Origin: Marinimicrobium sp050113635
GTDB lineage: Bacteria; Pseudomonadota; Gammaproteobacteria; Pseudomonadales; Cellvibrionaceae
Assembly (NCBI RefSeq): GCF_050113635.1
Contig: NZ_JBNJLT010000005.1
Coordinates: 124,001-188,000, forward strand
Reading direction: 5' to 3'
Length of the DNA: 64,000 nt
In this document: positions 1 through 8,511 of the stretch, in pieces
Layout: every line of letters begins with the position of its first letter
Numbering within the stretch: the first letter of the stretch is position 1
The notes under the pieces: model-generated
Seen by the model: the letters and a program-made list of their open reading frames with translations, nothing else
The model's database searches: none
What the model was told of the DNA's origin: nothing
Position numbers and translations under genes: made by a program

Positions 1-553
1 GCTTCACCGAGAGACCAATGGCGTCACCAATGGCAGTTTTCTCCCCGGCAAAGCCGATCTGGGCTTCGTGCAGCAGGGTGAAAACCGTCTGTCGATCATA
101 GGTCAGCGGGGCCTGCAGATAGGCGCGGGTGCCGAACAGCACCAGCCCCAGGCGGTCACTTTGGCGTTCCTGGACGAAATCACCTACCACCGCTTTGACG
201 GCCTGGAGCCGGTTAATAGGCTGACCCCGGTAGTTCATGTCCTCAATTTCCATGCTCCCGGAAATATCCACGGCAAGCAGTAAGTCCCGACCACTGCTGG
301 GCAACGTGACCGGTTCTCCGACCCAGCGTGGGTCGGTGGCCGCCAGCAGCGTTGCGCTCCAGATTAACCACAGGCACAGCGCCGTCAGCCAGCGAGCGCC
401 GCTGCGTTGCCGTTCGCCGTCGCGCAGCTGTTTGAGACGGCTGAAAAACGGGACTCGCAGCGCGGCCTCATGACTGGGGGCTTCGGGTACGAAGCGCATC
501 AGTAAGGGCAGGGGAAGCAGCAAAAGCAGCCAGGGCCAGTGCAGCTCAAGCAT
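1..553 (-). CDS. batA: BatA-like VWA-domain membrane protein (partial, 3' end outside window)
   Basis: The frame is open from an ATG at 553 to the window edge, giving about 184 N-terminal residues. A short N-terminal hydrophobic stretch (residues ~7-20) and a second hydrophobic segment (~56-72) are followed by a von Willebrand A domain. Its MIDAS motif DISGS is at residues 96-100, and a TAIGDA segment near the cut end carries the downstream metal-coordinating Thr/Asp. This is the layout of BatA proteins, which are membrane-anchored with the VWA domain in the periplasm. The start overlaps the stop of the DUF4381 gene by 8 bases, and MoxR and DUF58 genes lie upstream, the classical moxR/bat arrangement. 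In other bacteria these operons are tied to stress tolerance or to chaperoning of envelope and metalloenzyme assembly; the role here is inferred. A BatB-like partner probably follows beyond the window. Confidence 0.85.
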   Translation of the reverse strand, partial: MLELHWPWLLLLLPLPLLMRFVPEAPSHEAALRVPFFSRLKQLRDGERQRSGARWLTALCLWLIWSATLLAATDPRWVGEPVTLPSSGRDLLLAVDISGSMEIEDMNYRGQPINRLQAVKAVVGDFVQERQSDRLGLVLFGTRAYLQAPLTYDRQTVFTLLHEAQIGFAGEKTAIGDAIGLSVK

Positions 554-1109
554 GGGCGGCCCCCTTTTTGACGATTTCTGGTTTTACGGTCTCTGGCAAA
601 TGGTGTGGGTCGAGGCGGTGGCGTTTGATCCAGAGGCTCACCAATGCGTACAACGAGGCGTCGTCAAACTCAGGGTTTGGCTGGTAGGGGCCTTCGGCCA
701 ATATTTGCCCAGGACCTTCTTCGAAACCTGATTTGGTTGGCGCGGTGGTGTCCAGCAGTGCGAGCCACTGGCGGCCATTGAGTGCAGCCACCGCCGGGTG
801 CAGGCGCTCGGGCAACCCGCTCAAAACCGTGCGGCGCAACAGTTCGCTGATGTCCTGAAGGTAGCGGCGCGACGCTTCGGGGCCGGGGGTAGCCGCCCGG
901 TATCGTCGCTGCGCGTCACGCAACACCACTAGCGCCTCACGGCGATATTGCTGGCGGCGTCGGCGGGCGCGCCACCGCCATACCAGCAGACCGGCTGCCA
1001 GCAACAGTACCGCCAGCAACATCCACCAGCCCCAGGCGAGTGGCCACCATCCGACGGGGTCCGGCAGGTGAATGTCCTTGAGTTGTGCCAGTGGGTCTTG
1101 CGGGTTCAT
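546..1109 (-). CDS. DUF4381 family single-pass membrane protein
   Basis: A 187-residue protein read from the ATG at 1109. An earlier in-frame start exists but lies inside the DUF58 gene and gives unconvincing sequence. The N-terminus (NPQDPLAQLKDIHLP, then a Trp-rich stretch) leads into one strong transmembrane helix at about residues 25-46, followed by a very basic stop-transfer stretch and a soluble domain. This matches DUF4381 proteins, found almost only between DUF58 and VWA genes in moxR/bat operons. It starts 10 bases after the DUF58 stop and overlaps the batA start, so translation is probably coupled. No catalytic motif is visible. It is likely an assembly or anchoring subunit of the MoxR-VWA machinery, by context only. 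Confidence 0.8.
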   Translation of the reverse strand: MNPQDPLAQLKDIHLPDPVGWWPLAWGWWMLLAVLLLAAGLLVWRWRARRRRQQYRREALVVLRDAQRRYRAATPGPEASRRYLQDISELLRRTVLSGLPERLHPAVAALNGRQWLALLDTTAPTKSGFEEGPGQILAEGPYQPNPEFDDASLYALVSLWIKRHRLDPHHLPETVKPEIVKKGAAHA

Positions 1110-1119
1110 GGTCGTGTTA

Positions 1120-2082
1120 TCAGTTCCTGATGCGGCGCCGGGCACCGAAGCGCTCGCGCAGCAGCGTGTGAATATCATCGTCGGTTGCGTAGGACAGCAG
1201 CGGTAGCGCCAATCGTCGACAGCTGGCGGTGAGTGTCTCCAGCCGCTGTTCGAAATCCCGGGCGTAGGCTTGCTGGAAGTGAGCGTCCTGTGCCGGCAGT
1301 GGCAGACGCTCGTGGCCATTGGTGACGGTCAGCAGCCGGTTGCCGCCAAGGTGGTGTTCCAGCGGGTCGTACACGTGAATCAGCGTGACGTCGGTGTGGC
1401 GGGCCAGTTCGAACAGTTGCTGCTCACAGGCGCGGTCAAAGTCGTGAAAATCACTGACCACAAAAACGGCGCTCCCGGGTTTGGCGACGCGGCGTGCATC
1501 GGCGAGGATGGTTTCCAGCGCAATCGGCGATCGGCTCGCAATCGGGCTTTTCAGCCGATGGTTGTAGTCATGCAGTTGGTGTAGCAACTCCAGCACGGCG
1601 TGCTTGCTGCGCCGCGCCCGAATATCACGTTGCGCGTTGTCACCGAATACCAGGCCACCGATCCGGTCACTTTGGTTCAGCGCCGCCCAGGCGATAGTCG
1701 CGCTGATGTGGGTGGCCAGGACCGACTTGAAACAGGTGCGGCTGCCGAAGAACATCGAAGCGCGCTGGTCGACGGCCACAAAGACCGGCCGCTCCCGTTC
1801 CTCGCGGAAGATTTTGGTGTGGGGGACCTGGGTTCGGGCGGTGACACGCCAGTCGATGGTGCGCACGTCATCGCCGGGTTGATACAGGCGGACTTCCTCG
1901 AAGTCCACGCCTCGGCCCCGCTGACGGGTTCGCATGCCGCCAGTGAGCAGGCTGCGGGCGGGCCGTCGAGCAAACAGCTGTAAATCGCGGGCCACGAAGC
2001 GCAGGCGCAGCAGGTCCGTGAGTTCGCAATGAGCGCCGGTGGGACTTAACTCGCGGGTGGAGTCGGAGGCTGGGCGTACCAT
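1120..2082 (-). CDS. DUF58 domain protein (VWA-like, MoxR operon)
   Basis: A 320-residue soluble protein. The central part carries the DUF58 hallmark 'GRGVDFEEVRLYQPGDDVR' followed by 'IDWRVTARTQ' (residues ~57-85), then a VWA-like fold containing 'VFVAVDQRASM' and 'VFVVSDFHD'. The MIDAS-like site is degenerate (D-Q-R-A-S rather than DxSxS), as is usual in this family. The ATG overlaps the stop of the upstream moxR gene by one base (TGATG), and the downstream DUF4381 gene follows after 10 bases, so all four genes are probably one transcript. DUF58 proteins are thought to work with MoxR ATPases in folding or metal insertion of client proteins. No client is identifiable here. Confidence 0.9.
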   Translation of the reverse strand: MVRPASDSTRELSPTGAHCELTDLLRLRFVARDLQLFARRPARSLLTGGMRTRQRGRGVDFEEVRLYQPGDDVRTIDWRVTARTQVPHTKIFREERERPVFVAVDQRASMFFGSRTCFKSVLATHISATIAWAALNQSDRIGGLVFGDNAQRDIRARRSKHAVLELLHQLHDYNHRLKSPIASRSPIALETILADARRVAKPGSAVFVVSDFHDFDRACEQQLFELARHTDVTLIHVYDPLEHHLGGNRLLTVTNGHERLPLPAQDAHFQQAYARDFEQRLETLTASCRRLALPLLSYATDDDIHTLLRERFGARRRIRN

Positions 2083-3041
2083 CAGGCCAGGGGCACCACA
2101 TCGAGTAAACGGTCAATGGCCTGCTCACCGGTCACGCCCGTGGCTTCCGCTTCAAAGGTCAGGATCAGCCGGTGGCGCAATACATCGTGAGCGATAGCGC
2201 GCACATCGTCCGGGCTGACGTAATCGCGACCTTCCAGCCAGGCGTGAGCCCGGGCGCAGCGGTCCAGAGCGATGGTCGCCCGGGGGCTGGCGCCGTATTC
2301 CAGCCACTGCGCCAGATCAGCGTCATAGTCTGCCGGACGGCGGCTGGCGTTGATGAGCTGCACAATGTACTCCTCTACCGCCTCCGCCATATGAATATCG
2401 AGCACGGCGTTGCGGGCCTCGAACAACACATTCTGCTTAACGGTGGTAGGAGGTTCGGCTTCCTGATGCGCGGCTTCGGCGCGGGCGAGCTTCAAGATCT
2501 GCCGCTCGGCGTTGAGGTTGGGGTAATCCACCAGCACCTGCATCAAAAAGCGATCCAGCTGCGCCTCGGGCAGCGGGTAGGTGCCTTCCTGCTCAATCGG
2601 GTTTTGTGTTGCCATGACCATGAATAACTCGGGCAGGGGGTAGGTGGTACTGCCCACACTGACCTGCCGTTCGGCCATGGCTTCCAACAGTGCCGACTGG
2701 ACTTTGGCGGGTGCCCGGTTGATTTCGTCACTCAGCACCAGATTATGAAAGATGGGGCCGGGCTGGAATTCGAAACGCCCCTGTTCAGGCCGGTAGATAT
2801 CGGTACCGGTGACGTCAGCGGGCAGCAGGTCGGGAGTGAACTGAATGCGATGAAAATTGCCTTCAATAGCGTCGGACAGCGTTTTGATCGCCTTGGTTTT
2901 GGCCAGGCCGGGAGCGCCTTCCACCAGCAGGTGACCGTCGGCCAGCAGTGCGATCAGCATGCGCTGCACCAAGTGTTCCTGACCAACAATATTGCGGTTG
3001 AGCCACTGATTCAGTGTGTGTAGAGCATCGTAAGCTTGCAT
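2082..3041 (-). CDS. MoxR family AAA+ ATPase
   Basis: A 319-residue AAA+ ATPase of the MoxR family. The Walker A motif GAPGLAKT is at residues 42-49, Walker B 'LVLSDEINRAP' around 104-114 with the following sensor region 'ATQNPIEQEGTYPLPEAQ', and a C-terminal lid domain with 'GASPRA' near residue 250. It is the first gene of the minus-strand operon with DUF58, DUF4381 and BatA-like genes. The family is known to act as a chaperone-like unfoldase together with VWA proteins. The ATG at 3041 is chosen because it gives the normal family N-terminus; the ribosome-binding site (GGGA) is weak. The 345-base gap upstream, shared with divergent gdhB, must hold its promoter. Confidence 0.93.
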   Translation of the reverse strand: MQAYDALHTLNQWLNRNIVGQEHLVQRMLIALLADGHLLVEGAPGLAKTKAIKTLSDAIEGNFHRIQFTPDLLPADVTGTDIYRPEQGRFEFQPGPIFHNLVLSDEINRAPAKVQSALLEAMAERQVSVGSTTYPLPELFMVMATQNPIEQEGTYPLPEAQLDRFLMQVLVDYPNLNAERQILKLARAEAAHQEAEPPTTVKQNVLFEARNAVLDIHMAEAVEEYIVQLINASRRPADYDADLAQWLEYGASPRATIALDRCARAHAWLEGRDYVSPDDVRAIAHDVLRHRLILTFEAEATGVTGEQAIDRLLDVVPLA

Positions 3042-3386
3042 GGGGTCCCACTTAGTATTCTGGTTAAAAGCTGAACAATTATGCGCAGTGCGCAGAGGGA
3101 GTGCGGTTCTAGACCCATCTATTTGGCGTCAGTTCCCGGTTTTTTCAAGCGCTTGCGAAGTGTACACCCTCAGCCCACACTGAAAAGAGTGTTGAGGGCG
3201 AAGTTGTCGGCGAAAGGGAGTAATGTGATCGGGATCGATAACCGGCACGAACCTTTAACCACACGGCAAGCATACGGGTTGAGCGCATGGGTTGAGAGAA
3301 CCGTTAAAAAGAACGGCTAATTGGATGATGGATAGTGTAAACGCATATTGTAAACGGAGAATGTAAACAGGCCCCAAGGAGGCAGA
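3042..3386. other. divergent intergenic region between moxR and gdhB
   Basis: No convincing gene is seen. It must carry both promoters. On the gdhB side there is a small CCGTT/AACGG hairpin (about 3302-3316), three phased TGTAAAC repeats (3336-3368) and a perfect AAGGAGG ribosome-binding site just before the gdhB ATG. A 13-codon open frame (3325-3366) overlaps the repeats and could be a leader peptide, but it has no ribosome-binding site. Confidence 0.6.
3336..3368 (+). repeat. three direct TGTAAAC repeats with 13-bp period
   Basis: TGTAAAC occurs at 3336-3342, 3349-3355 and 3362-3368, exactly 13 bases apart. The last copy lies only about 8 bases before the gdhB ribosome-binding site. Exact spacing and position suggest a binding array for a regulator (on DNA) or for an RNA-binding protein (in the leader). 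No family is recognised. Confidence 0.6.
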
Positions 3387-6300
3387 ATGAACACACGACG
3401 GTTTGGTGATATTGACCCCGAGAGCCTGATAAAGCGCCTGGATGAACTGGCTCGCGATCGCGTCAATGAAAGTCAATGGTCTCAATGGCAGGCCTTTCGA
3501 CAGGCATTTTTCCACCGCCTGCCGCTGGATGAATGGGCCGGGCGGCCGCACACGGACATTTTTGGTGCGGTGTATGAGGTCTGGCGCCAGTTGAGCGATT
3601 ATCGCCCGGACATCCCGGCGATCACGCTGTTTAACCCGGACCTGGAAGAAGACGGCTGGTTGTGCCCCCACACGGTACTCCTGGTCCACCTGCGCGATAT
3701 GCCGTTTCTGGTGGATTCCATCCGCATTGAGCTCAACCGGCGAAACATCGCTATTCACAGCATCAAAAGCACCGTGCTTAACGTGCGTCGCGACGACAAG
3801 GCGCGTGTCAGTGAACTGCACATGAACGGCTCCGGAAAAAATGGCACGGCGACGCCGGGAGAAAACGCGGGTTTTTCGTCCGAAGCATTAATTTACATGG
3901 AGGTGGGCCTGCACACCGGCTCCAAGGTGTTGAAACAGATTCGACGCTCATTGGCGTCGGTACTCGATCAAGTGCGCACAGTGGTCGACGATTTTGCATT
4001 ACTGCGGGATGCCACAGGTCATTGTTGCTCCCAGTTGCAACGCGTCACGCGGGAGCCGCTGACCCACCGCACTCAGGAAACTCAGGCCTTTCTGGAGTGG
4101 TTACTGCAAGATCATTTTACATTCATGGCCTATACAGAGTATGACCGGGTGCAGGAAGCGGATGAAACCTGGTTGGTAGAGCGCCCCGAATCCCGGCTCG
4201 GGTTGTTTCGCTCCAAGGATGAGGCAGACCGAAAACCGGTGGATGATCGCAATCCCGGCACGGCGCAATTCCACCTGTCGCCCAAGCTGATCGCCTTCTC
4301 CAAGGCGCCGGAGCGCTCGCGGGTTCATCGCCAGGCCTACGCCGATTACATCGTGATCAAGCGCTTTGATGAGCGGGGCGAGTTATGCGGTGAATCCCGG
4401 TTATTAGGACTTTACACGTCGTCAGTCTATACACAGAGCCCCGCGAATATTCCGCTACTCCGTGAAAAAGTGAATGAAGTGTTCGAACGCTCAGGCCTGA
4501 ATGCGCACAGCCATGACGGTAAAGCACTGTGGCAAATACTCGAAACTTTCCCTCGCGATGAGCTTTTTCAGGCCAGCACCAGCCAGCTGTTTGATCTCGC
4601 CACGGGTGTCGCTGCCATCAACGAACGCTATCAGGTGCGGTTGTTTATGAGGCCGGATGCCTTTGGCAAATTTGTCAGTGCCTTGGTCTACGTACCTCGC
4701 GAGCTGTTCAACACCCGAATCCGGCAACGCATTCAGGAAATGCTTCGCGAGGCGCTGGGAGCGCGGGAGGTGGACTTTACCACGTATTTCTCCGAATCCA
4801 TTCTCGCCCGGGTTCACCTCGTATTCCGTGTCGACCCCAGTGAGTCTGTTGAGCCGGACGTGCGTGAGCTGGAATCACGCATTATCGACATTACCCGTTC
4901 CTGGGAAGACCAGTTGCTGACCGCGCTGACTGACGCAAAAGGCGAGGAGCGCGCCGCGCAGCTGTTGTCACATTACCAGGACGCGTTCCCGTCGGCCTAC
5001 CGAGAGCATTTCGATGCGCGAATAGCGGTTCAGGATCTGGACTCGCTGATGGGATTGCGCAATGACGATGACCTGGCCCTTAGTTTTTATCAACCCGCGG
5101 AAAATGGCGCCCAGGGATTGCGCTTCAAAGTGTTTCGTCGGCACCGTCCCATGGAATTATCCGACGTAATTCCCGTGCTGGAACACTTGGGGTTGCGAGT
5201 AGTGGCCGAACACCCTTACCGCATCGTTCCCAAAGAGGGGCTCTCCACGTTCTTGCATAATTTCTACCTGACATCGAATGGTGGAAGTGCGTTCGATATG
5301 GATACCGTGCGCGAGCTGTTCCAGAACGCGTTTGCCTCGGTGTGGCACGGTGACGCAGAGAGCGACAGCTTCAATCGGCTGGTGCTCAGCGCGAAGCTGG
5401 GTTGGCGGGAAATCAGTATTCTTCGGGCGCTGGCCGCCTACATGCATCAAACCCTCTTCAACTTTACCGGAGACTATATTGCATCGGCGCTGGTCAATCA
5501 TTCTGACATTACCCGCGATCTGGTGGATCTCTTTAAAGCTCGATTCGATCCGTCTCATCGAAGCGGCACGGCTCGAACCGATACGCAGAAACGCACCGAG
5601 CAACAGAAAAAATTGCACGAGCGCATCATCAAAGCGCTGGATAACGTTCAGAATTTGAATGAAGACCGAATCATTCGGCGTTATCTGGCAATGATAGAGG
5701 GTTGTGTGCGCACGAATTATTTCCAGAAAGATGCGCAAGGTCAGTCCCGAAGCTATCTCTCTTTTAAACTCACACCCAGAGACATTCCGGATATTCCCGA
5801 GCCGCGCCCGCTCTACGAGATATTTGTGTACTCGCCGCGTATGGAAGGGGTGCATTTGCGCGCGGGTAAGGTCGCCCGCGGCGGCCTGCGTTGGTCCGAC
5901 CGGCTGCAGGATTACCGAACTGAAGTGCTTGGGCTGGTTAAAGCGCAACAGGTGAAAAACGCCGTTATCGTTCCCAACGGCGCCAAGGGTGGTTTCGTCT
6001 GCAAAAAGCCACCCCAGAGCGGTGACCGGAAAGCCAGGCAGGAAGAAGCCATTGCCTGCTATCGGTTGTTTATTCGCGGGTTGTTGGACCTGACGGATAA
6101 TCTGATCGACGGAGAACCCGTGCCGCCCAAACAAACCGTTCGCCTGGATGACGACGATCCCTATTTGGTGGTTGCCGCCGACAAGGGCACCGCCACGTTT
6201 TCGGATATCGCCAACGAAATCTCGGCAGAATACGGACACTGGCTGGGTGATGCGTTTGCCTCCGGTGGCAGTCATGGCTACGACCACAAAGCGATGGGCA

Positions 6301-8297
6301 TTACCGCTCGGGGTGCATGGGTCGCTGTGCAACGGCACTTCCGCGAGCGCGGGATTGACGTTCAGAATGAAAACTTCACGGCGATAGGCATCGGTGATAT
6401 GGCAGGCGATGTATTTGGCAACGGCATGTTGTTGTCGCGTCATATCGGCTTGGTGGCGGCCTTTAACCACTTGCATATCTTTATTGATCCCGAGCCGGAT
6501 GTGGAACGAAGCTTTGAAGAGCGACAACGTTTGTTTAGCGCCCAGGGTTCCTCGTGGCAAGACTACGATACATCGTTGATCAGCGAGGGTGGTGGCGTGT
6601 TTTCGAGGGATGCCAAATCCATTGCGATTACCGAGCCGATGCGCCAACGGTTTGATATTCAAGCCGAAAACCTGACGCCGACGGAGCTGATTCATGCCTT
6701 ACTCAAAGCGCCCGTGGACTTGTTGTGGAATGGTGGCATTGGCACCTACGTCAAGGCGAGCACCGAAAGCCATGCCGATGTGGGAGACAAAGCCAACGAC
6801 ACGTTGCGCGTTAACGGTGATGAACTGCGCTGCAAGGTGGTCGGCGAGGGCGGCAACCTCGGAATGACCCAGCGCGGACGTATCGAATATGTGTTGGGCG
6901 GCGGTTTGTGCAACACTGACTTTATCGACAATGCGGCCGGAGTGGATTGCTCCGACCATGAGGTCAATATCAAGATTCTTCTCAACGAACTGATCGCCAA
7001 AGGAGACCTGACCGAGAAACAGCGCAATCAACAACTTGAAGAGATGACGGAAGAAGTGGCTGAGCTGGTGCTGGACAACAACTATCACCAGACGCAGGCC
7101 ATCAGCATTGCTGCCTCAGATGCCATGCGCCGCAACGCCGAGTATCGCCGTGTCATGCAAGCCTGGGAAGCAGAAGGGCGCTTGAACCGGGCCCTTGAGT
7201 TTTTACCGGACGAAGAGATCCTCATCGAACGGCAGGCGCAAGGACAGGGGCTTACCCGACCCGAATTGGCGGTTCTCGTTTCCTACGCAAAAGTGATTCT
7301 GAAAAATGATTTGGCGCAAACCAATCTGGCCGATGACGACTATATCGCACGTTTTGCTTACCAGGCGTTCCCTTCGCCGTTGCGTGAGCGCTATAGCGAT
7401 GCGATTGATCAGCATCGGCTGCGCCGCGAACTGGTGGCGACCCAGGTGGCCAATGATATGGTCAACACCATGGGGTTGAGCTTTGCGCAGCGCCTGTTGG
7501 ACTCTACAGGCGTGGGGGCGGGTGATGTAGCGCGAGCGTACATCATCGCACGTGATATCTATGCCATTGAATCGATTTGGGAAGCGCTCGAATCGCTGGA
7601 TCATCAAGTGGATGCCGGTGTCCAGATGGGCTTGATGAAGACATTGATGCGACGAGTGCGAAGAGCCTCACGCTGGTTTCTGCGCAATCGGCGAAGCCAT
7701 CTCGAACCCGCACTGGAGATCGAAGAATTTTCACCGCTGGTTCACACAGTGCTGGAGCACATGCCGGAGTATCTTTCAGGCGCCGCCCGCGAAGACTGGA
7801 ATGAGCAGGTGGCTCACTTAAAGAGCGAAGGAGTACCCGACGAGCTATTGTATCGCGTGGCAACCCCCGGTCACCTGTATTCCGGATTGAGTGTGGCGGA
7901 AGTATCACGACACACCGAGCTGCCACTGCTGGCCGTCATGCGCTTGTATCTGCTGGTTAATGAACGATTGCAACTGCACGACTTTGCTCGACAGATTTCG
8001 GATGCAGCGGTGGAAAGCTACTGGCAGGCGATGGCACGCGAAACTTACCTTGATGACCTGGAGTCCCAGTTGCGCAGCCTGACATTGGCGCTATGCAGCT
8101 GGGCGGACAGTGACGAAGATATTGAGCAATCCATTGATCGCTGGACGGATTACTTTACGCCGCAACTGGATCGGTGGCGCAGCATGATGAATGAGGTGCA
8201 AAACAGCAGCGGCACCGACTACGCCATTTTTTCCGTGGCACTGCGTGAGCTTTTGGATCTGGTTCAGATGACTCAGCATTGCGAGGTCGAAGAGTAG
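3387..8297 (+). CDS. gdhB: NAD-specific glutamate dehydrogenase (180-kDa GDH2 class)
   Basis: A 1636-residue protein, the usual length of the large bacterial NAD-dependent glutamate dehydrogenases (Pseudomonas GdhB type). It oxidatively deaminates glutamate to 2-oxoglutarate and ammonium in the cytoplasm. The long N-terminal half (~1-700) carries the ACT-like regulatory regions of this class. The catalytic core starts near residue 820 with 'KVARGGLRWSDR' and 'NAVIVPNGAKGGF', which hold the substrate-binding lysines. The nucleotide-binding part follows with 'GIGDMAGDVFGNG' (about 997-1010) and 'VVGEGGNLGMTQ'. The ATG at 3387 has an excellent AGGAGG upstream. The enzyme is catabolic and in relatives is induced by amino acids; the leader repeats may mediate such control. 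The gene stands alone, but the cluster downstream makes and uses glutamate through transamination. Confidence 0.97.
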   Translation: MNTRRFGDIDPESLIKRLDELARDRVNESQWSQWQAFRQAFFHRLPLDEWAGRPHTDIFGAVYEVWRQLSDYRPDIPAITLFNPDLEEDGWLCPHTVLLVHLRDMPFLVDSIRIELNRRNIAIHSIKSTVLNVRRDDKARVSELHMNGSGKNGTATPGENAGFSSEALIYMEVGLHTGSKVLKQIRRSLASVLDQVRTVVDDFALLRDATGHCCSQLQRVTREPLTHRTQETQAFLEWLLQDHFTFMAYTEYDRVQEADETWLVERPESRLGLFRSKDEADRKPVDDRNPGTAQFHLSPKLIAFSKAPERSRVHRQAYADYIVIKRFDERGELCGESRLLGLYTSSVYTQSPANIPLLREKVNEVFERSGLNAHSHDGKALWQILETFPRDELFQASTSQLFDLATGVAAINERYQVRLFMRPDAFGKFVSALVYVPRELFNTRIRQRIQEMLREALGAREVDFTTYFSESILARVHLVFRVDPSESVEPDVRELESRIIDITRSWEDQLLTALTDAKGEERAAQLLSHYQDAFPSAYREHFDARIAVQDLDSLMGLRNDDDLALSFYQPAENGAQGLRFKVFRRHRPMELSDVIPVLEHLGLRVVAEHPYRIVPKEGLSTFLHNFYLTSNGGSAFDMDTVRELFQNAFASVWHGDAESDSFNRLVLSAKLGWREISILRALAAYMHQTLFNFTGDYIASALVNHSDITRDLVDLFKARFDPSHRSGTARTDTQKRTEQQKKLHERIIKALDNVQNLNEDRIIRRYLAMIEGCVRTNYFQKDAQGQSRSYLSFKLTPRDIPDIPEPRPLYEIFVYSPRMEGVHLRAGKVARGGLRWSDRLQDYRTEVLGLVKAQQVKNAVIVPNGAKGGFVCKKPPQSGDRKARQEEAIACYRLFIRGLLDLTDNLIDGEPVPPKQTVRLDDDDPYLVVAADKGTATFSDIANEISAEYGHWLGDAFASGGSHGYDHKAMGITARGAWVAVQRHFRERGIDVQNENFTAIGIGDMAGDVFGNGMLLSRHIGLVAAFNHLHIFIDPEPDVERSFEERQRLFSAQGSSWQDYDTSLISEGGGVFSRDAKSIAITEPMRQRFDIQAENLTPTELIHALLKAPVDLLWNGGIGTYVKASTESHADVGDKANDTLRVNGDELRCKVVGEGGNLGMTQRGRIEYVLGGGLCNTDFIDNAAGVDCSDHEVNIKILLNELIAKGDLTEKQRNQQLEEMTEEVAELVLDNNYHQTQAISIAASDAMRRNAEYRRVMQAWEAEGRLNRALEFLPDEEILIERQAQGQGLTRPELAVLVSYAKVILKNDLAQTNLADDDYIARFAYQAFPSPLRERYSDAIDQHRLRRELVATQVANDMVNTMGLSFAQRLLDSTGVGAGDVARAYIIARDIYAIESIWEALESLDHQVDAGVQMGLMKTLMRRVRRASRWFLRNRRSHLEPALEIEEFSPLVHTVLEHMPEYLSGAAREDWNEQVAHLKSEGVPDELLYRVATPGHLYSGLSVAEVSRHTELPLLAVMRLYLLVNERLQLHDFARQISDAAVESYWQAMARETYLDDLESQLRSLTLALCSWADSDEDIEQSIDRWTDYFTPQLDRWRSMMNEVQNSSGTDYAIFSVALRELLDLVQMTQHCEVEE

Positions 8298-8382
8298 TTC
8301 GTGGCCGAAACGTTCGCGTTCAACAGGTTTGAACTCAATGGATTATTTTTCACAGGTTGGATAAAAAAACCGGAAAAAAGAC

Positions 8383-8413
8383 TTGCGCCACAACGGTTAA
8401 TGTCTGCTAGAGT
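8383..8413 (+). promoter_or_regulatory. tentative promoter for gabD-like gene
   Basis: A TTGCGC (8383-8388) and TAGAGT (8408-8413) pair with a 19-base spacer lies about 100 bases before the semialdehyde dehydrogenase start. The 169-base gap after gdhB also has A-rich DNA but no clear terminator. The spacer is long and the match modest. Confidence 0.3.
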
Positions 8414-8511
8414 TGGAAGCATTGGTTTTGTGGCGCAGACAAATGCTTTGAAGTCAAAGGTTTATAGTGAATGAGCAAGACACCTTTGCTCAAGACAGGA
8501 GCGGATTGATC

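Noticed and set aside
3325..3366. 13-codon leader peptide before gdhB
   Set aside because: There is no Shine-Dalgarno sequence and the codons are not enriched for any regulatory amino acid; the repeats explain the sequence better.
5157..6695. Long open frame on the minus strand inside gdhB (about 512 codons)
   Set aside because: It is an antisense shadow of a well-supported glutamate dehydrogenase; its product shows no domain and the GC-rich codon bias explains the open frame.
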